Of a DNA stretch of 64,000 bases, positions 23,730 through 35,654 are shown one piece after another. Position 1 is the first letter of the stretch. Each line of letters opens with the position of its first letter. The position numbers and the translations under genes were made by a program. The notes beneath the pieces were generated by a model. That model saw nothing but the letters and a program-made list of their open reading frames with translations, was not told where the DNA came from and searched no databases. The stretch comes from Anarhynchus alexandrinus (taxonomy: Eukaryota > Chordata > Aves > Charadriiformes > Charadriidae), in NCBI GenBank assembly GCA_008711295.1, contig VUYV01000123.1, forward strand, positions 2,251,873 to 2,315,872, in the 5' to 3' direction.

Positions 23730-24182
23730 ATGGTTTAATGGTGGACTTGGCAGTGTTAGGTTAACGATTGGACTCAATGATCATAAGGTTCTTTTCCAAC
23801 CTAAACGATTCTATGATCCTATAAACACCCATCAGGTCTAGAAATAATTTGTTTCTCTTATCACATGTTGTGTCAGATTTGGTTCCAAATTTTACATCCC
23901 TAAATTTAGTTGTGTAGATATAGGGAAGATATAGGTATCAATATTACTCAAGTCTTCATTGACTGTTGACTGGATCATTACTCTCTATAATGGAAGTTTA
24001 GAAACCTAGTTTGTATGTAAATAAGTATGTTCAGACATCCAAATTTAAAGCCCTATTTTGTGGAGCTGGATATCATTCCTTGGAGCATAGATATCTAGGT
24101 TGTCTTAATCTTGAACTGAACCCATCTCTTTTTGTTTTCCAAGACTAGATCATGAAAATAAGCTTCTGGAATGTGCACAACC

Positions 24183-24660
24183 TACCTGTAGTTCCCTAGA
24201 TCCTCCTTCTTGCCCCTCTGGAAGATAGGAGGGACATCTGCTTTCTTCTAGTCTTCTGGAACCAGCTCATCAAGTCTCCTGGTCCCTGTAACTTTTCATT
24301 GAACATCACAGGCAACCTCACAATGATATCAGGTAGCTGATGTCAGCTCCTTCAGTGCTTGTGGCTACATCCTACTAGATCCCATAGATCTGTGTGTGTC
24401 CAATTTGTTGAAATGGCAAATCTTCCCAACTCTAGACTTACCCACAGACCTCAGGAACCAGGGACTGTTGAAGGCCAGTCTTAACAGTAAAGACCATGGT
24501 GGAGAAGGCATTGAATACCTTGGCGTTTTCCATGTGCTTTGTTACCATTGAACAGCAGGCTCACATTCTCTTGGTCTTCCTTTTGCTGTTGATGTACCTG
24601 TAGAAACCCTTCTTTTGTTCTTCATCTCCCTCACCAGATCCAGTTCCAAGTGGGTTTGGG
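24183..24660 (-). mobile_element. Old CR1 internal fragment (minus)
   Basis: Antisense to the region between endonuclease and reverse transcriptase. The left end corresponds to the DPGNYR/IYKKG segment (GTAGTTCCCTAGATCCTCCT on plus). The middle corresponds to the segment containing AGGCCAGTCTTAACAGTAAAG and GAGAAGGCATTGAATACCTT. The right end matches TGATGTACCTGTAGAAACCC and AAGTGGG. No usable frame remains. Both the CR1 3' tail and the 5' end are missing, so the piece was trimmed after insertion. Its left part overlaps the same CR1 region as 60100-60466, which aids comparison. Confidence 0.75.
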
Positions 24661-27600
24661 TGTATCAGGTATATCAGCAACAAAAGCAAGACTTATCTTG
24701 GACTGCACTATCTTCCCAACAGGATAAAGAGGTTCTGTTAGGAATCATTACTCCAACCACCATGGCTTCTTTCCTGGACTGTGCAATCTCTTCCACAGAA
24801 CATAAAATTCATGTAATCCATACAATTTCATATATGCATGTGATTGAAGTGTTTTGTTATCTGAATCTATCTAGACTCTGCATGGTCAATTTGGTTTCAA
24901 ACTGCAAGAGCTTTGTGCCTTGATAACCAGTAGCCCTTTTTAGGAGGAATCAGCAGAGGAAAATGGGTAATTTTTGAATGTCGTTCAGCATTTTAGACCT
25001 CTACCGTAGCCTGAGTGATGTTCTAAACATGGCTATTTGTGTGCATTGACTGTATAGTAAGGTCATAGCAATTATCTCTGCAGTAGACATTGTTAATTTC
25101 TTGTGCTACATTAGAAGTATTGTATTTCTCAGGCTTGATTCAGCTGGCATTTGTCATTACCTGTGCAGGCAATGGAATTGAGCTACAGATGCCAGTCACA
25201 ATTATATGAGATGAACACTTACTAAAAAGTAATGAGATAAAAGAATTGTTTAAAAATACATGTCTTTTAAAATATTAAAAACTTCAGTAACTGCTTTTCA
25301 TCAGGTCCCCCTTGTCTTGATTTTCTAAGTGCAAGTCTATTCTTAACCTAAAAAAAAAATTGTCAGTTTTGGTTGTTGCTTTTTTTAACTAAATCTCTTT
25401 AAGCATTGAACTAGAGCATTGTCTGTTAATGTACTGTGATATTTATGTTCACTTTCCTTTTTTTAAGGATGAGACCTTCAAATTCAGTGGTCAAATAAGA
25501 TCTCTAAAAATATATAACAAAAATCTGACAGCAATGTAATATATCACATGAATCTGAGTTACTGGTCAAGGGATACGAGCACATGCAAACCCTCATGAGG
25601 TGTGCGTATTATCTTGAAAGTATGATCTTTACAGGACAGCTTCAAGCAAGTAGATTGTTTTATATTCAGTTGGAGAAATTATTTTGTTTCATTTAATTTC
25701 AGTTTTGGTATAAATAAGTAATCCTTCTTAAATCCACAGCAATAATGAAAAGTTGTAACGATTGGAAAATAGTTTTTTATTTACCCTCGTGTTTCCTATT
25801 CCTTATTTTCAATTGGTTTTGCATTGTTTTATTCCTTTCTTTTTCCCCAGTTTTTACTGAAAAATAAATCGTGTTTGGAATCTCTAGCCTCTAAGAAGTG
25901 CAGATCTGTGCAGGAATTGAAAAAATATTGAGCTCTTTAATAAGTATTTCTGTAATTTTTCTTTGCTATTATGTATGCTGGACAAGGACTAGTAAATAGC
26001 ATGTATGAGCTCTTCATAGTACTAATTGTGATTAGCATGCCAATTAAAAGGGGGAAAGAATTGTTACTAAATATTAACATTTTATTAAAATGACAGGATA
26101 GCCTCTGAACCTGAATAGAAGGAATTGCTTCATTTAATCCACAGATTGTAATTATTTTTTCTGAAAGAATTTAATTATTATGTGTATCCATTAAAACATT
26201 TCTACTTTAGATATAAGAAAAATAAGTAAGGTAGTAAGTTACCTAAATTAAAGGTAAATAAACAAATAAAACAAAACCCCAACCCAATTGTGTGGCCACT
26301 GGATGTACTCAATAACCGAAAAATGTTTATACTTAAATTGAAATAACTGTTCTACATAAACTGTGAATGTTACCTTACAATGTTAGAAAGATGAACCACC
26401 TCCAGATCAACCTATTATAGCAAGATTGTGTTTATTCTAGGAAAAGAGAGCACGTACACTGAAAAGCTCAAAAATAGCTTCCCTATTATTGCTTCAAGTC
26501 TCTCTATTCAGTTCCCACTTCACTACTGTCAGTAGCTGTGGTTTGGCTCTCCAAGCTTAAAGTTTCAGTTTTTGTTCAACTCTTCCTTCATCAATATCCA
26601 CACTGATAAAAAGCCCTGCCTCTCCTTCCTTCACAACATCATCTAAAATCTATCCCACCCTTTGTATTCAATCTGCTAACAGCCTTACTGCCCCTCAATG
26701 TTCTCTGTCTTTGTCTGCTTTAACCTTACTCTTCTTTGACCTCTTAACATCTTTCTTTTCTCCCTACTGAGAAATAAGCAAGAAAGCTAACTTAATCTTC
26801 TAATTTCCTTGCCCTTTGGATCAACGCACTATTTTCTAGATCTCTTCACCATCTTCCAAAGCTAATCTTTTTATCCTCTTTGTCAGGCTTCTGCTGCTTA
26901 AACCTTGTGTTTATTCTTTCAATAATATTTTCCTTATTTAACATTTCCTGTCTAATCAGTTCTTGGAAGTCTATTTTATTATCTACTTTTGACTCTATCT
27001 TACCTGCTTTTTAAAATCCTACTTACTCCTCTTCTTACCTCCCCATTATAGCATGATTTTTGTGGGTTTGGTTTTTTTTGTTTGTTTTAATGGCATATTC
27101 TCTTTCCCTGTCTTCTGATCTTCATTGCAGTCTGTTGCATATGAAGGCATACTCGTTTCTTACTCTTTTCTAAGTTTATTCTCACTGTGCTCAAACAGAA
27201 CAATGCACAGAACTGAGGTGAGGGAGCAAAAGCCAGAGAGGTCAGACAAAATCTAATGGTGCTGTCATGACCTTTCAACACTGTGAGGACTCAGATGTTA
27301 GTAAATGGAGCTCAACTAAACTTTGAAGAAAGAGGAAAAAAAAAACATATTTTCTTTTGTACTTTCAAGCTGTGTGCTGGACATTTAAAAATGTGTCTTT
27401 TTATTTTCAGAATGCAAAGATATTTATACTTGCTGAATTGCACATTGCACAGTCATTCAGTAGCACCTCCTTACATGACATTTTGCCTGGGTATGCTCAT
27501 TATCACCATAGTAACTGAACCCCTTCCTTCACCCAATCCTACATGCATCTTCCTTTTCTCTCATCCTTCATCCTGCTTCTCAGGAAGAATTTATATGAAG

Positions 27601-28814
27601 AAACTGTTATGTTACAGGAACTGTTATATGTTCTGCTTTCAAAGTAATTGGTACATTTTTATTTGCTCCCTAAATTTAAGAGGCTGATTTTTAACTTTAT
27701 ATATATATATCATCAGTAATAAATTATCTAATCAATTACCAATATTTTTTGATTGCTTTTAAACTGAAAGATAATACTATCTGGCAGATAAGACAACAAT
27801 GTCTCAGGCAGAGATTAACTGCGTAAACAACTGAGCTTCATAAAAGAAGTGGACGTCAGATATTATACTTCACTGGCAAATGGCAACAGGCCGAGGTTAA
27901 AAGGAAGATATCTGGTAAATCAACAGTGAGTTACACAAAAAAGTTGGTTCAGATATTCATCTGTAATAATAGTAATTATAGTAACATATCTCTGAGGTCA
28001 TGAACACTCAGACATAATAATCTGAAGTGGAAGTTTTTCTGGATTTTTCCATCACTTCAGTGTGAAGTGTAAACATTCTGAACACTGACAAAAATTAGTT
28101 TTAAAAACTTTAAATAAGAAAATTATTAATACAATCATGGCACCCATCTCAAGTAATTTCTTTAAAATGTTAAATCTAATTTATTTTAGTTTGTTAGTGT
28201 TTCTTGTTTGGGTTGTAGTCTTCCGTAGAGCATTTAATCAAAGGAAAAGACCTCAATATTCTTGGCCCTACTTTTCTTAAAATGTGGGATTCATCTTCAG
28301 ACAGTAGATATCTGATTTTAGGAGTATGAATTTGGTAGTGTTTATGGAATTTTTGTTTGGTAAGTTCTAAGGATGCTGATATCTAGAAGTCCGAACTATA
28401 TGGCACGGAAAACACCATTCTACACCTCTTCATCATATCACCTCTATCTCTAGACACATATGTTGTCTCAGTCCATGTATTTACCAGTCCATATATTTAT
28501 TTTGTAATAAAGTTTAAATTTATTTATCTGTGTTATTTAGTGACTTCCTTCAACTGTATCATTCTCCTAAGATGACTGCACCTCACAAATTCTGATGAGG
28601 ATCTCCTGCAGGTCTCCTACCTTTGCTGGCTGTGACACTAACTATCTATTCCCCAGGCTCCTGTAGTTACTATTACAAAGTGGTGCCACTTGGACCTTGG
28701 ACACGCTGCCTGTAGGTATTGCTTTTCATCTTCACTGTAATCATATGACTGTACATAGACACTCCGTCCAGCAACAATATTTTATAATTTATTAGAAAAA
28801 CTAATAGTAGTTAG
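24661..28814. other. AT-rich non-coding stretch, no gene seen
   Basis: Nothing supportable as a gene or element. It contains a short TATATATATATAT run near 27697-27710 and T/G-rich runs near 27060-27090. A pyrimidine-rich stretch at about 26480-27020 has many CTT/TCC runs but no coding or repeat identity that I recognise. Confidence 0.5.
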
Positions 28815-30278
28815 AATCATATAATCATAGAATTGCTGAGGTTGGAAGGGACCTTTAAGATCATCAAGTCCAACCATTAACCTACCCTGACAAAACCACT
28901 TCTAAACCATGTCCCCCAAGTACCACATCTACCCTTTTTTTAAAAACCTCCAGGGATGGCAAATCCACCACCTCCCTGGGCAGCCTATTCCAATGTTTAA
29001 TAACCCTTGCAGTGAAAATTTTTTTCCTAATATCCAATCTAAACCTCCCCTGACATAACTTGAACCCATTTCCTCTCATCCTATCGCTTGTCACCAGGGA
29101 GAAGAGGTCAGCCCCCACCTCTCTACAACCTCCTTTCAGGTAGTTGTAGAGGGTGATAAGGTCTCCTCTCAGCCTCCTCTTCTCCAGGCTAAACAACCCC
29201 AGTTCCCTCAGTCGCTCCTCGTAAGATTTGTCCTCCAGACCCCTCACCAGCTTTGTAGCCCTTCTCTGGACATGCTCCAACATCTCAATGTCCTTCTTGT
29301 AGTGAGGGGCCCAAAACTGAACACAGTACTCGAGGTGGAGCCTCACCAGTGCCGAGTACAGGGGGATGATCACTTCCCTAGTCCTGCTCACCACACTATT
29401 CCTGATACAGGCTAGGATGCCGTTGGCCTTCTTGGCCACCTGGGCACACTACCGGCTCATATTCAGCTGGCTGTCCAGCAACACCCCCAGGTCCTTTTCT
29501 GCCAGGCAGCTTTCGAGCCACTCCGCCCCAATCCTGTAGCACTGCATGGGGTTGTTGTGACACATGTGCTGGACCTGGCACTTGGCCTTGTTGAATCTCA
29601 TACCATTGGCCTTGGCCCATCTGTCCAGCCTGTCCAGATCCCTCTGCAGAGCCATCCTACCCTCAAGCAGATCAACATGCCCACCTAGCTTAGTGTCATC
29701 TGTAAACTTACTGAGGGTGCATTCAATCCCCTCATCCAGATCATTGATAAAGATATTAAACAGAACTGGCCCCAGCACCGAGCCCTGGGGGACACCACTT
29801 GTGACCGGACACCAGCTGGATTTAACTCCATTCACCACCACACTCTGGGCACAGCCATCCAGCCAGTTTTTTACACAGCGAAGAGTACACCTGTCTAGGC
29901 CATGAGCAGCCAGTTTCTCCAGGAGGATGCTATGGGAAACGGTGTCAAAAGCTTTGCTAAAATCCAGGTAGATAACATCCGCAGCTTTTCCCTCATCCAC
30001 TAAGTTGGTCACCTTATCATAGAAGGAGTTCAGGTTAGTCAAGCTGGACCTGCCTTTCACAAACCCATGCTGACTGGGCCTGATCACCCTGTTCTCCTGC
30101 ATGTGCCGTGTAATGGCACTGAGGATGATCTGTTCCATAACCTTCCCAGGCACTGAGGTCAGACTGACTGGCCTGTAGTTCCCTGGATTGTCCTCCTGGC
30201 CCTTCTTGTGGATGGGTGTCATGTTTGCCAACCTCCAGTCAGCTGGGACCTCCCTGGTTATCCAGGACTGCTCATAAA
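28815..30278 (-). mobile_element. CR1 LINE, 5'-truncated, well preserved (minus)
   Basis: The minus strand runs from about 30278 (a sequence matching the start of the SRLTRE-type segment) to a 3' tip near 28815 (GAATTGCTGAGGTTGGAAGG on plus). It encodes most of the reverse transcriptase and the complete ORF2 C-terminus. The tail revcomp contains GGTTAATGGTTGGACTTGATG, the same tail class as the host CR1 at 19750-23822 and the fragment at 54752. It is 5'-truncated, as is normal for CR1. No other insertion interrupts it. Confidence 0.95.
28882..30231 (-). pseudogene. CR1 ORF2 reverse-transcriptase frame with a single internal stop
   Basis: About 450 codons in one frame are broken only by a TAG at 29449-29451, where related copies have Gln (NMSQQCA reads NMSR-stop-CA here). 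Motifs in order: [41 protein letters not shown] (motif A), [20 protein letters not shown] (motif B), [11 protein letters not shown] (motif C, FTDD instead of the usual FADD), [37 protein letters not shown] and [22 protein letters not shown]. The C-terminus ends [16 protein letters not shown]. The N-terminal endonuclease was never copied because of 5' truncation. The good frame preservation suggests a younger insertion or low divergence, but it cannot mobilise itself. Confidence 0.92.
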
Positions 30279-31399
30279 GCAGTTGGATTAAATGGAAAAA
30301 TATCCATGCAAGGAGAAGATCCTTTGGCTACTGTTGTACACTGTAATCAGCAAGGGTCTTCCTGATGCTGAAATACATGGAGTCCTGCCCCAGCAAAGCT
30401 GACTTGAGGAAAGATTATTTACACAGACTAATTTTAAGTATTCCATCTGAGGCAAAGCTGATTAAGCACTCGCCTGGAATATCCTGAACTTCCACGAGAA
30501 CCCGTATAACATTGACTGCCTGATATTAGTCATGAAGCAGTAGGGAATAGTAGGAAATAGTGATCAGAACTTTCACAAAGTTGGCGCACAACTTAAAAAC
30601 CAAATATATTTGTTAAAGATTCAATACTATGCCTGTGCCAAAGGTCATAGCAAACTGTTTTTTACCCACCCTGAATGAGAATTTCTCTACTAAGGCCTCA
30701 TTGATGATGCCTGAGAAGCTGGAGTATGAATGAAAGTCTTAGGGGTCCAGGCAACCTTCTTCCTAGGCCACATCCATAGTTCTTCCAGTCATCTGATGGG
30801 GTCATATATGAAAGCCAATAATGGTTTTGCCTGTTACCTCTCCCTCTGATGCCTATCCCTCCCTGTAACCCAGAACTTTCATGAACTGGGCTTGGATCTT
30901 TGTCCATATCTTGTCTAACTATCCAATGATTTATAAGGAGCTCCTTGTTCTATTGCTAAAGTAAATATTTCCCTGGTTTGCACCAATCCCTGTTGAGTCT
31001 ATCCACTTTGATCAAAAATCCCAATGTTGTCACTCCCACCTGTCTCTTCTTTGAAACAATTTGGTAGCTGAAGCTTTGGGATAAGCCTATTTGAAACATA
31101 CTTTCATAATGGTGGCTGAAGCTTGCCAGTAGGTCCAATTCAGATCCAACCTACCAGTGTCAAGAGATCTGGACTAAGACTGAGATAAGCTCAAGACCTG
31201 AGTTAAAGAGAGGACTTTATAGATAATGAGGGAAGAATTTAGAATTAGGTAAGTAGCAACTCATTTATAGAAGAATCTGAGCAGCTTAGATATCTCAGTT
31301 GCCTGGCAAGTTAGAGCACTTGAGAGTTGTAGAGACATAGACATCTAAATGTATGGATGTGTAAATGTAGATGGCCACCAGATGTGAACATGAGGATTT
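30279..31399. other. Non-coding stretch, no gene seen
   Basis: No coding or transposon identity recognised. Base composition is slightly less AT-rich than the flanks between about 30680 and 31140, but the short frames there are not convincing. Confidence 0.45.
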
Positions 31400-31539
31400 A
31401 GAGTACCTGATAAACCATCTCAATCTCAAACCACGAGTTTTCTCATTTTTACCCCTACTATTCTCTTCCCCATCCCCCAGGGAGGAGTGAGCAAGTGACT
31501 GTGTGGGGCTAAGTTGCCAACCTCGGCTAAACCATAACA
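31400..31539 (+). mobile_element. LTR 3'-end fragment (plus)
   Basis: Plus-strand CTCAAACCACGAGTTTTCTC, then a C/T-rich block, GGAGGAGTGAGCAAGTGACT and GTTGCCAACCTCGGCTAAAC, ending CATAACA. This matches the reverse complement of the left part of the LTR at 53348-53931 (shared AAAACTCGTGG and TTGCTCACTCCTCC on that strand). It therefore represents only the last ~140 bp of that LTR type. The 5' portion is missing, so this is a truncated relic. GATAAACC near 31411 corresponds to the ATTAAA-containing region of the relative. Confidence 0.75.
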
Positions 31540-34047
31540 TACACGAAGGAAAACATGGATAATATAAGTTAACTTATCGATAGTAACAAACAAACAAAAA
31601 AAACAAACTAAACAAAAAAAAAACTTAAAGGAAGATTCCTTGAAGCTATACTAGACAACCATCTCATGACAACACATCGAATTGTGGATTTCTCCGATTA
31701 GCTATAAAGGGAATACGTATGACTAGCTTTTACTTAGACAACTATCTCTTGGGCAGCAAAAAATGGATGAGGTGAATTTCACAATAAAGTACTTTTGTAC
31801 TTTTGGGATAGATCTAAGTATGAAGAAAATCAAACTATTGAAAAAAAAAAGAAGAATCAGAATTGTTGACTGCCAAAGGAAAATTAGATAGCTATGTTCA
31901 AAAACAGAGTTGATACAAATATAAAAAAAAAGTGAAGATTAAATAGAATTTTAGAAAATGGAAATAGTATTCCTGTATATATTATACTAGTTAAAATGTT
32001 GCTAATGCAGCAAAATATTAATGACAGAAAATAGTCTAGGCAACTTTATATGAAGTACCATATTCTTTAATATTGGACTACTTATTTTTAAAGGGGTGGG
32101 CTAATATAAGCAGAAGTAATCAGAATAAGTTTGGCAAATTTAGTGCATACGCTGTAGTACATGGTGTGCAAAAGATCAGATATATTGTTGTGCTTCATCC
32201 TGGCAATGATTTAACTTAAATAATTAATCCCTAGGGAAAATTCTCACAGATAACTGACAGTTGACTGTGTCTGACTTTTGAGATGATGCCACCATTCATT
32301 GTTCTTGACAGTGTTAAAATTAAGTTTTTTACTCTGGAAGGTAAAACATTAAATCACTATAAGTACTTGTATGTTTGTAGGTATATTTCGTGTATGTGGG
32401 TGTATTCATTTTTCCCTTTGTTTTCATGTGCCCATTTTGGATAAGGGTTTGTTGTTCTTCATACTTCTACACTTCTGAGTACGTATTTGGACAAGCCAAT
32501 TCTTAGCACATATAGTTAACAAAAAATTCCAGCAGCTTTGGGTGTACCACCTTCTTCTTCCTTCAGAAAACTATCATCCTGGTGTTTTTAGACCTGTTCT
32601 ATGGTGTTTCCATAGTTTGGGCAGACATCAGAAATCCAAGGCAAATTATAAGTGTGGACATACATTATGTCTAACGAGGACTGGGTTTAACTGTCAATGT
32701 TCGGAAGATTTTATGTACTTCAGTTAATGTTTTTTGACCAGTGAAAAATGAGTATGAATACATTAGAGTGAAATTTTAAGTGTTTATTATATGGGAATTT
32801 TTTAGTTTCAACACTTACTTTTTTTTCTTCAAAAGGGACCAAATTTGGAAATTACATTTTTCTTAAGATATAAATTGTCTCCTTTTTTCCCTCTGCTATG
32901 GCTAAGTATTTTAAACAGTCACATACTCTGAACATAAATGCTTGGTCTCATTGAGTTGTCCTGAAATGTTAGAGTCAGAATGACAACAATATTTGTTATG
33001 CTTTACCATTTTTTACTTTAGTATGCCATGTATCCCACAGTTCAGATTCCCTGGATTCTCTTGTGTTTCTCCCGTTACAGTACAGAGGAATGACAGTGAC
33101 ATTCTCAAAACTGTGGACTTGTAAGGAGAGATTAAATCTTTTTAGAACTTTTTTATTGTGAAGAAATGAATTAGTATTTTAAATTTTATTTTGAATCTGC
33201 AAACATTTGCTTCTTGGTTAAGAAATCATCAGAAATCCTATGAAATACAATACTTATGGAACCTAAAAACTGTCTTTTGCAATAAATATTATCTTTTAAT
33301 ATTTTAAATTTTCCTCTCTTCTCCTCATCTCTTTTCCTTGGGTGAAAATATTCTATTTAATTGGATAAAGAACAGAATATTTAGAACAGAACATAACATA
33401 TTGAGTATTCAGTTATGTAGAACATTATTCATCTTTAATCTTGATGCAACTATTAATGTTAAAATCAATTTCTTTTAGAAAAGAGAGACATACTTGCTAA
33501 TCAAGAGTGATTATTCTAAAGAAAAGGCAACATTTTAAAAGCCTCGAAGATAATCAGACAGTCTGTCTGATTGATGACATTTTACTCTTGTGATAGTCTG
33601 CACAGAGCTAATAATCAGTATAGAACTATATATAGAGAGAGTCTTAGAAGATCGTGCATTTTCTTAAAGGAAATCTGTAGATGTGCATTGCTTTCAATTT
33701 ACATACTCTGAATATGTATCACTTTAACTGAATAAAGACTCTTACACATCACGGGTCTATTCTATTCTGATATTAACTAAAGTTTGGTTCTTCCAAACTG
33801 TACAAGACAACCTGTATGTATTTTTCTTTCTTTCTAGTAACTCTTCCCTTGTGAATATAGGTGGACGAATACTCTACAAAAAAAAGGGTCATAACACCAA
33901 TGTCTTTGGTATCAGAAGAACCAGCTCTGATGCCCAGCAGTTTACACTGTTTGAAAAGAATCTGTTTTGTTTAACTGCGACTCATTTGCAAAGTTCTGTT
34001 GACTTTCCTGCCATAGCACAGAGGATATATTAGGCTCTAGTGGGGTG
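31540..34047. other. AT-rich non-coding stretch, no gene seen
   Basis: It contains A-rich (AAAC)n-like sequence near 31588-31624 and a perfect 21 bp palindrome at 33552-33572. Open frames are short and unconvincing, and no transposon ends are recognised. Confidence 0.5.
33552..33572. repeat. Perfect 21 bp palindrome
   Basis: AATCAGACAG and CTGTCTGATT are exact inverted repeats separated by one T. It is not flanked by a gene or element and lacks a T-run expected of a terminator. It may be a protein-binding half-site pair or chance. Confidence 0.8.
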
Positions 34048-34116
34048 AAAAACCAAACCAAACCAAACCAAACCAAACCAAAACAAAACAAAACAAAACA
34101 AAACAAAACAAAACCC
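34048..34116. repeat. Compound AAACC/AAAAC pentanucleotide microsatellite
   Basis: About six AAACC units run directly into about seven AAAAC units with no interruption, followed by AAACCC. The sharp change of unit implies one substitution spread by slippage through half of the array. The complementary strand is G/T-rich and yields a spurious VWFGLVLFCF-like open frame. Confidence 0.95.
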
Positions 34117-34283
34117 AACAACCAAGTAAACAAAAAACCCTCATGTTGACCTTTATTACACTAAATATACATGTGTGTTTATATAGGCATTTTTGTTTGT
34201 ACCCTGTCACTCAGAATTTGGCATGACTATCTGTTTTATTGCTACCTTCTTGTGGCAACAACAGAATTTTATAATTGGGAGGA

Positions 34284-34855
34284 ACATTGCTAGTAGGTCA
34301 ACAGAGGTGATCCTTCTCCTCTACTCAGCACTGGTAAGGTCACACCAGGAGTGTTATGTCCAATTCAGGGCTCACCAAAACAAGACAGACATACTGGAGA
34401 TAGGTCAACACACAGCCAATAGTATGATGAAGGTACTGGAGCATCTCTTCTATAAGGAAAGGCTGACAGAGTTGGAACTGTTCAGCCTAGAGAAGGGAAG
34501 GCTCAGGCGGATCTTGTCAATGCATATGAATACCTGAAGGGAGCATGCAAAAAGACGGGGCAAGGCTCTTCTCAGTGGTTCCCAGTGACAGGACAAGAGG
34601 CAATGGGCACAAACTGAAACAAAGGGTGGTCCTTCTGAACATCAGAAAACACTGTTTTTCCAGTCAGAGGTTGACCAAGTACTGGCACAGGTTTCCCAGA
34701 GAGGTGGTGGAGTCTCCAACCTTAGAGATATTCAAAAGCTGTCTGGACATGGTCCTGGGCAGCTGGCTTTAGGTGACTCTGCCTGAGCAGGGGTTTTGGA
34801 CCAAACGACCTCCAGAAGTCCCTTCCAACCTCAGTCATTCCTTGAGTCTGTGATA
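34284..34855 (+). mobile_element. CR1 LINE, 5'-truncated (plus)
   Basis: Encodes diverged ORF2 C-terminal blocks: [53 protein letters not shown], then in a shifted frame [29 protein letters not shown] and [26 protein letters not shown]. The tail (TTAGGTGACTCTGCCTGAGC, CCTTCCAACCTCAGTCATTC) ends near 34855. The frame changes near 34540. The tail class is shared with the copy at 58801-60466. It is clearly more diverged than the copies at 8735 and 37680. Confidence 0.92.
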
Positions 34856-35654
34856 ATGACGACTTAGTGTCCAGATACAACATCTGCAAGCAGTGGTCCC
34901 TAGTTCTTCATCTCTCTTGAAAAAAATCCTGTAATTTTCTCATTGCCAGGTTATATTTCTCCAGAGCAGCAGTATGTAAACTGCTCAGTAAGTCCAGCTA
35001 ATTAAGCAGTTCTGTAAGCATTCCATTTGGGAGTTTTTTTAAAGTTGAAAATTTCGAGCCACAAGTGCTTTTTATTTATTTTTTTTTTTTTCAAAATAGC
35101 CCACAAGCACTCTACATAAGCAGGACTTTCTACTTAAACTCTTAAGTAGACACCAGTGATTTCCAGACATAATGCAGCCACAACTCTGGCTTCTGCATCC
35201 TTGTTTTTTTGAGCTCATTGTCTCAAATACTGCTCCGAAATATATTTTCACCCTCAGCTTATCTAGTAGTACTTAATTGTTATGTCTGTACCTGGCCACC
35301 TGCCAGACTGATCCTTAACCATGGATTGACAACCTGGCTTCACCATAGACCTGTCTCATCACTGGGGACCTATGTGGTGACCAGTGGACTGTGTGGGATG
35401 CCAACTGTCGACGCCATCACAGCCCTGCTCTCCTGGTTGGATACCTTGGGACTGCACCTGTTGGTGAGACACTGCACAGCCAACCTCCTTCTCCCTCAAC
35501 TACTGCCTCCCTGTCCTTGCAGACAGCCCTACCTCAGTGGTTCCTATGAGCACGTCAGAAACTTTTCTGGGATGTTATTTTATCCTAGACTGTACTTATC
35601 AACAACATTGATTTATTTTTAGCTATGATATGATAATATTAAGGAAGTTACCTA
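34856..35654. other. Non-coding stretch with a GC-richer patch
   Basis: About 35280-35570 is noticeably GC-richer than its surroundings and carries a 137-codon plus frame from 35209. The translation is Leu/Ser/Pro-rich without recognised domains, so I do not call a gene. The patch could be a fragment of an unrecognised repeat. Confidence 0.4.

Larger units (their letters stand above)
19750..23822 (+). mobile_element. Long CR1 LINE (plus), interrupted by a solo LTR and a second CR1
   Basis: This is the longest CR1 in the window. The ORF2 endonuclease begins by about 19934 (ARSMGNKQEQLEAIV, DIVAITET). The 5' boundary between 19750 and 19930 is uncertain. Reverse transcriptase spans about 21700-22330 ([26 protein letters not shown]). 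The C-terminal region runs to 23060 ([55 protein letters not shown]). Sequence at 23061-23729 is a later CR1 insertion; the original 3' end resumes at about 23730 (GTTTAATGGTGGACTTGGCAG) and ends near 23822 at ATTCTATGATCC. A 350 bp LTR sits at 20713-21062. Stops and frameshifts throughout make it non-functional. Its tail class (GTGTTAGGTTAACG) matches the copies at 28815 and 54752. Confidence 0.92.

Noticed and set aside
27283..27687. 134-codon plus-strand frame
   Set aside because: Cys/Phe/Leu-rich translation typical of AT-rich noncoding DNA, with no family resemblance.
34048..34133. VWFGLVLFCF-type hydrophobic minus frame as a membrane peptide
   Set aside because: Translation of the AAACC/AAAAC microsatellite.
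3683..35293. Shared 16-mer TGTTATGTCTGTACCT at 3683-3698 and 35278-35293
   Set aside because: About one shared 16-mer is expected by chance among all position pairs in 64 kb, and the flanking sequences do not align.
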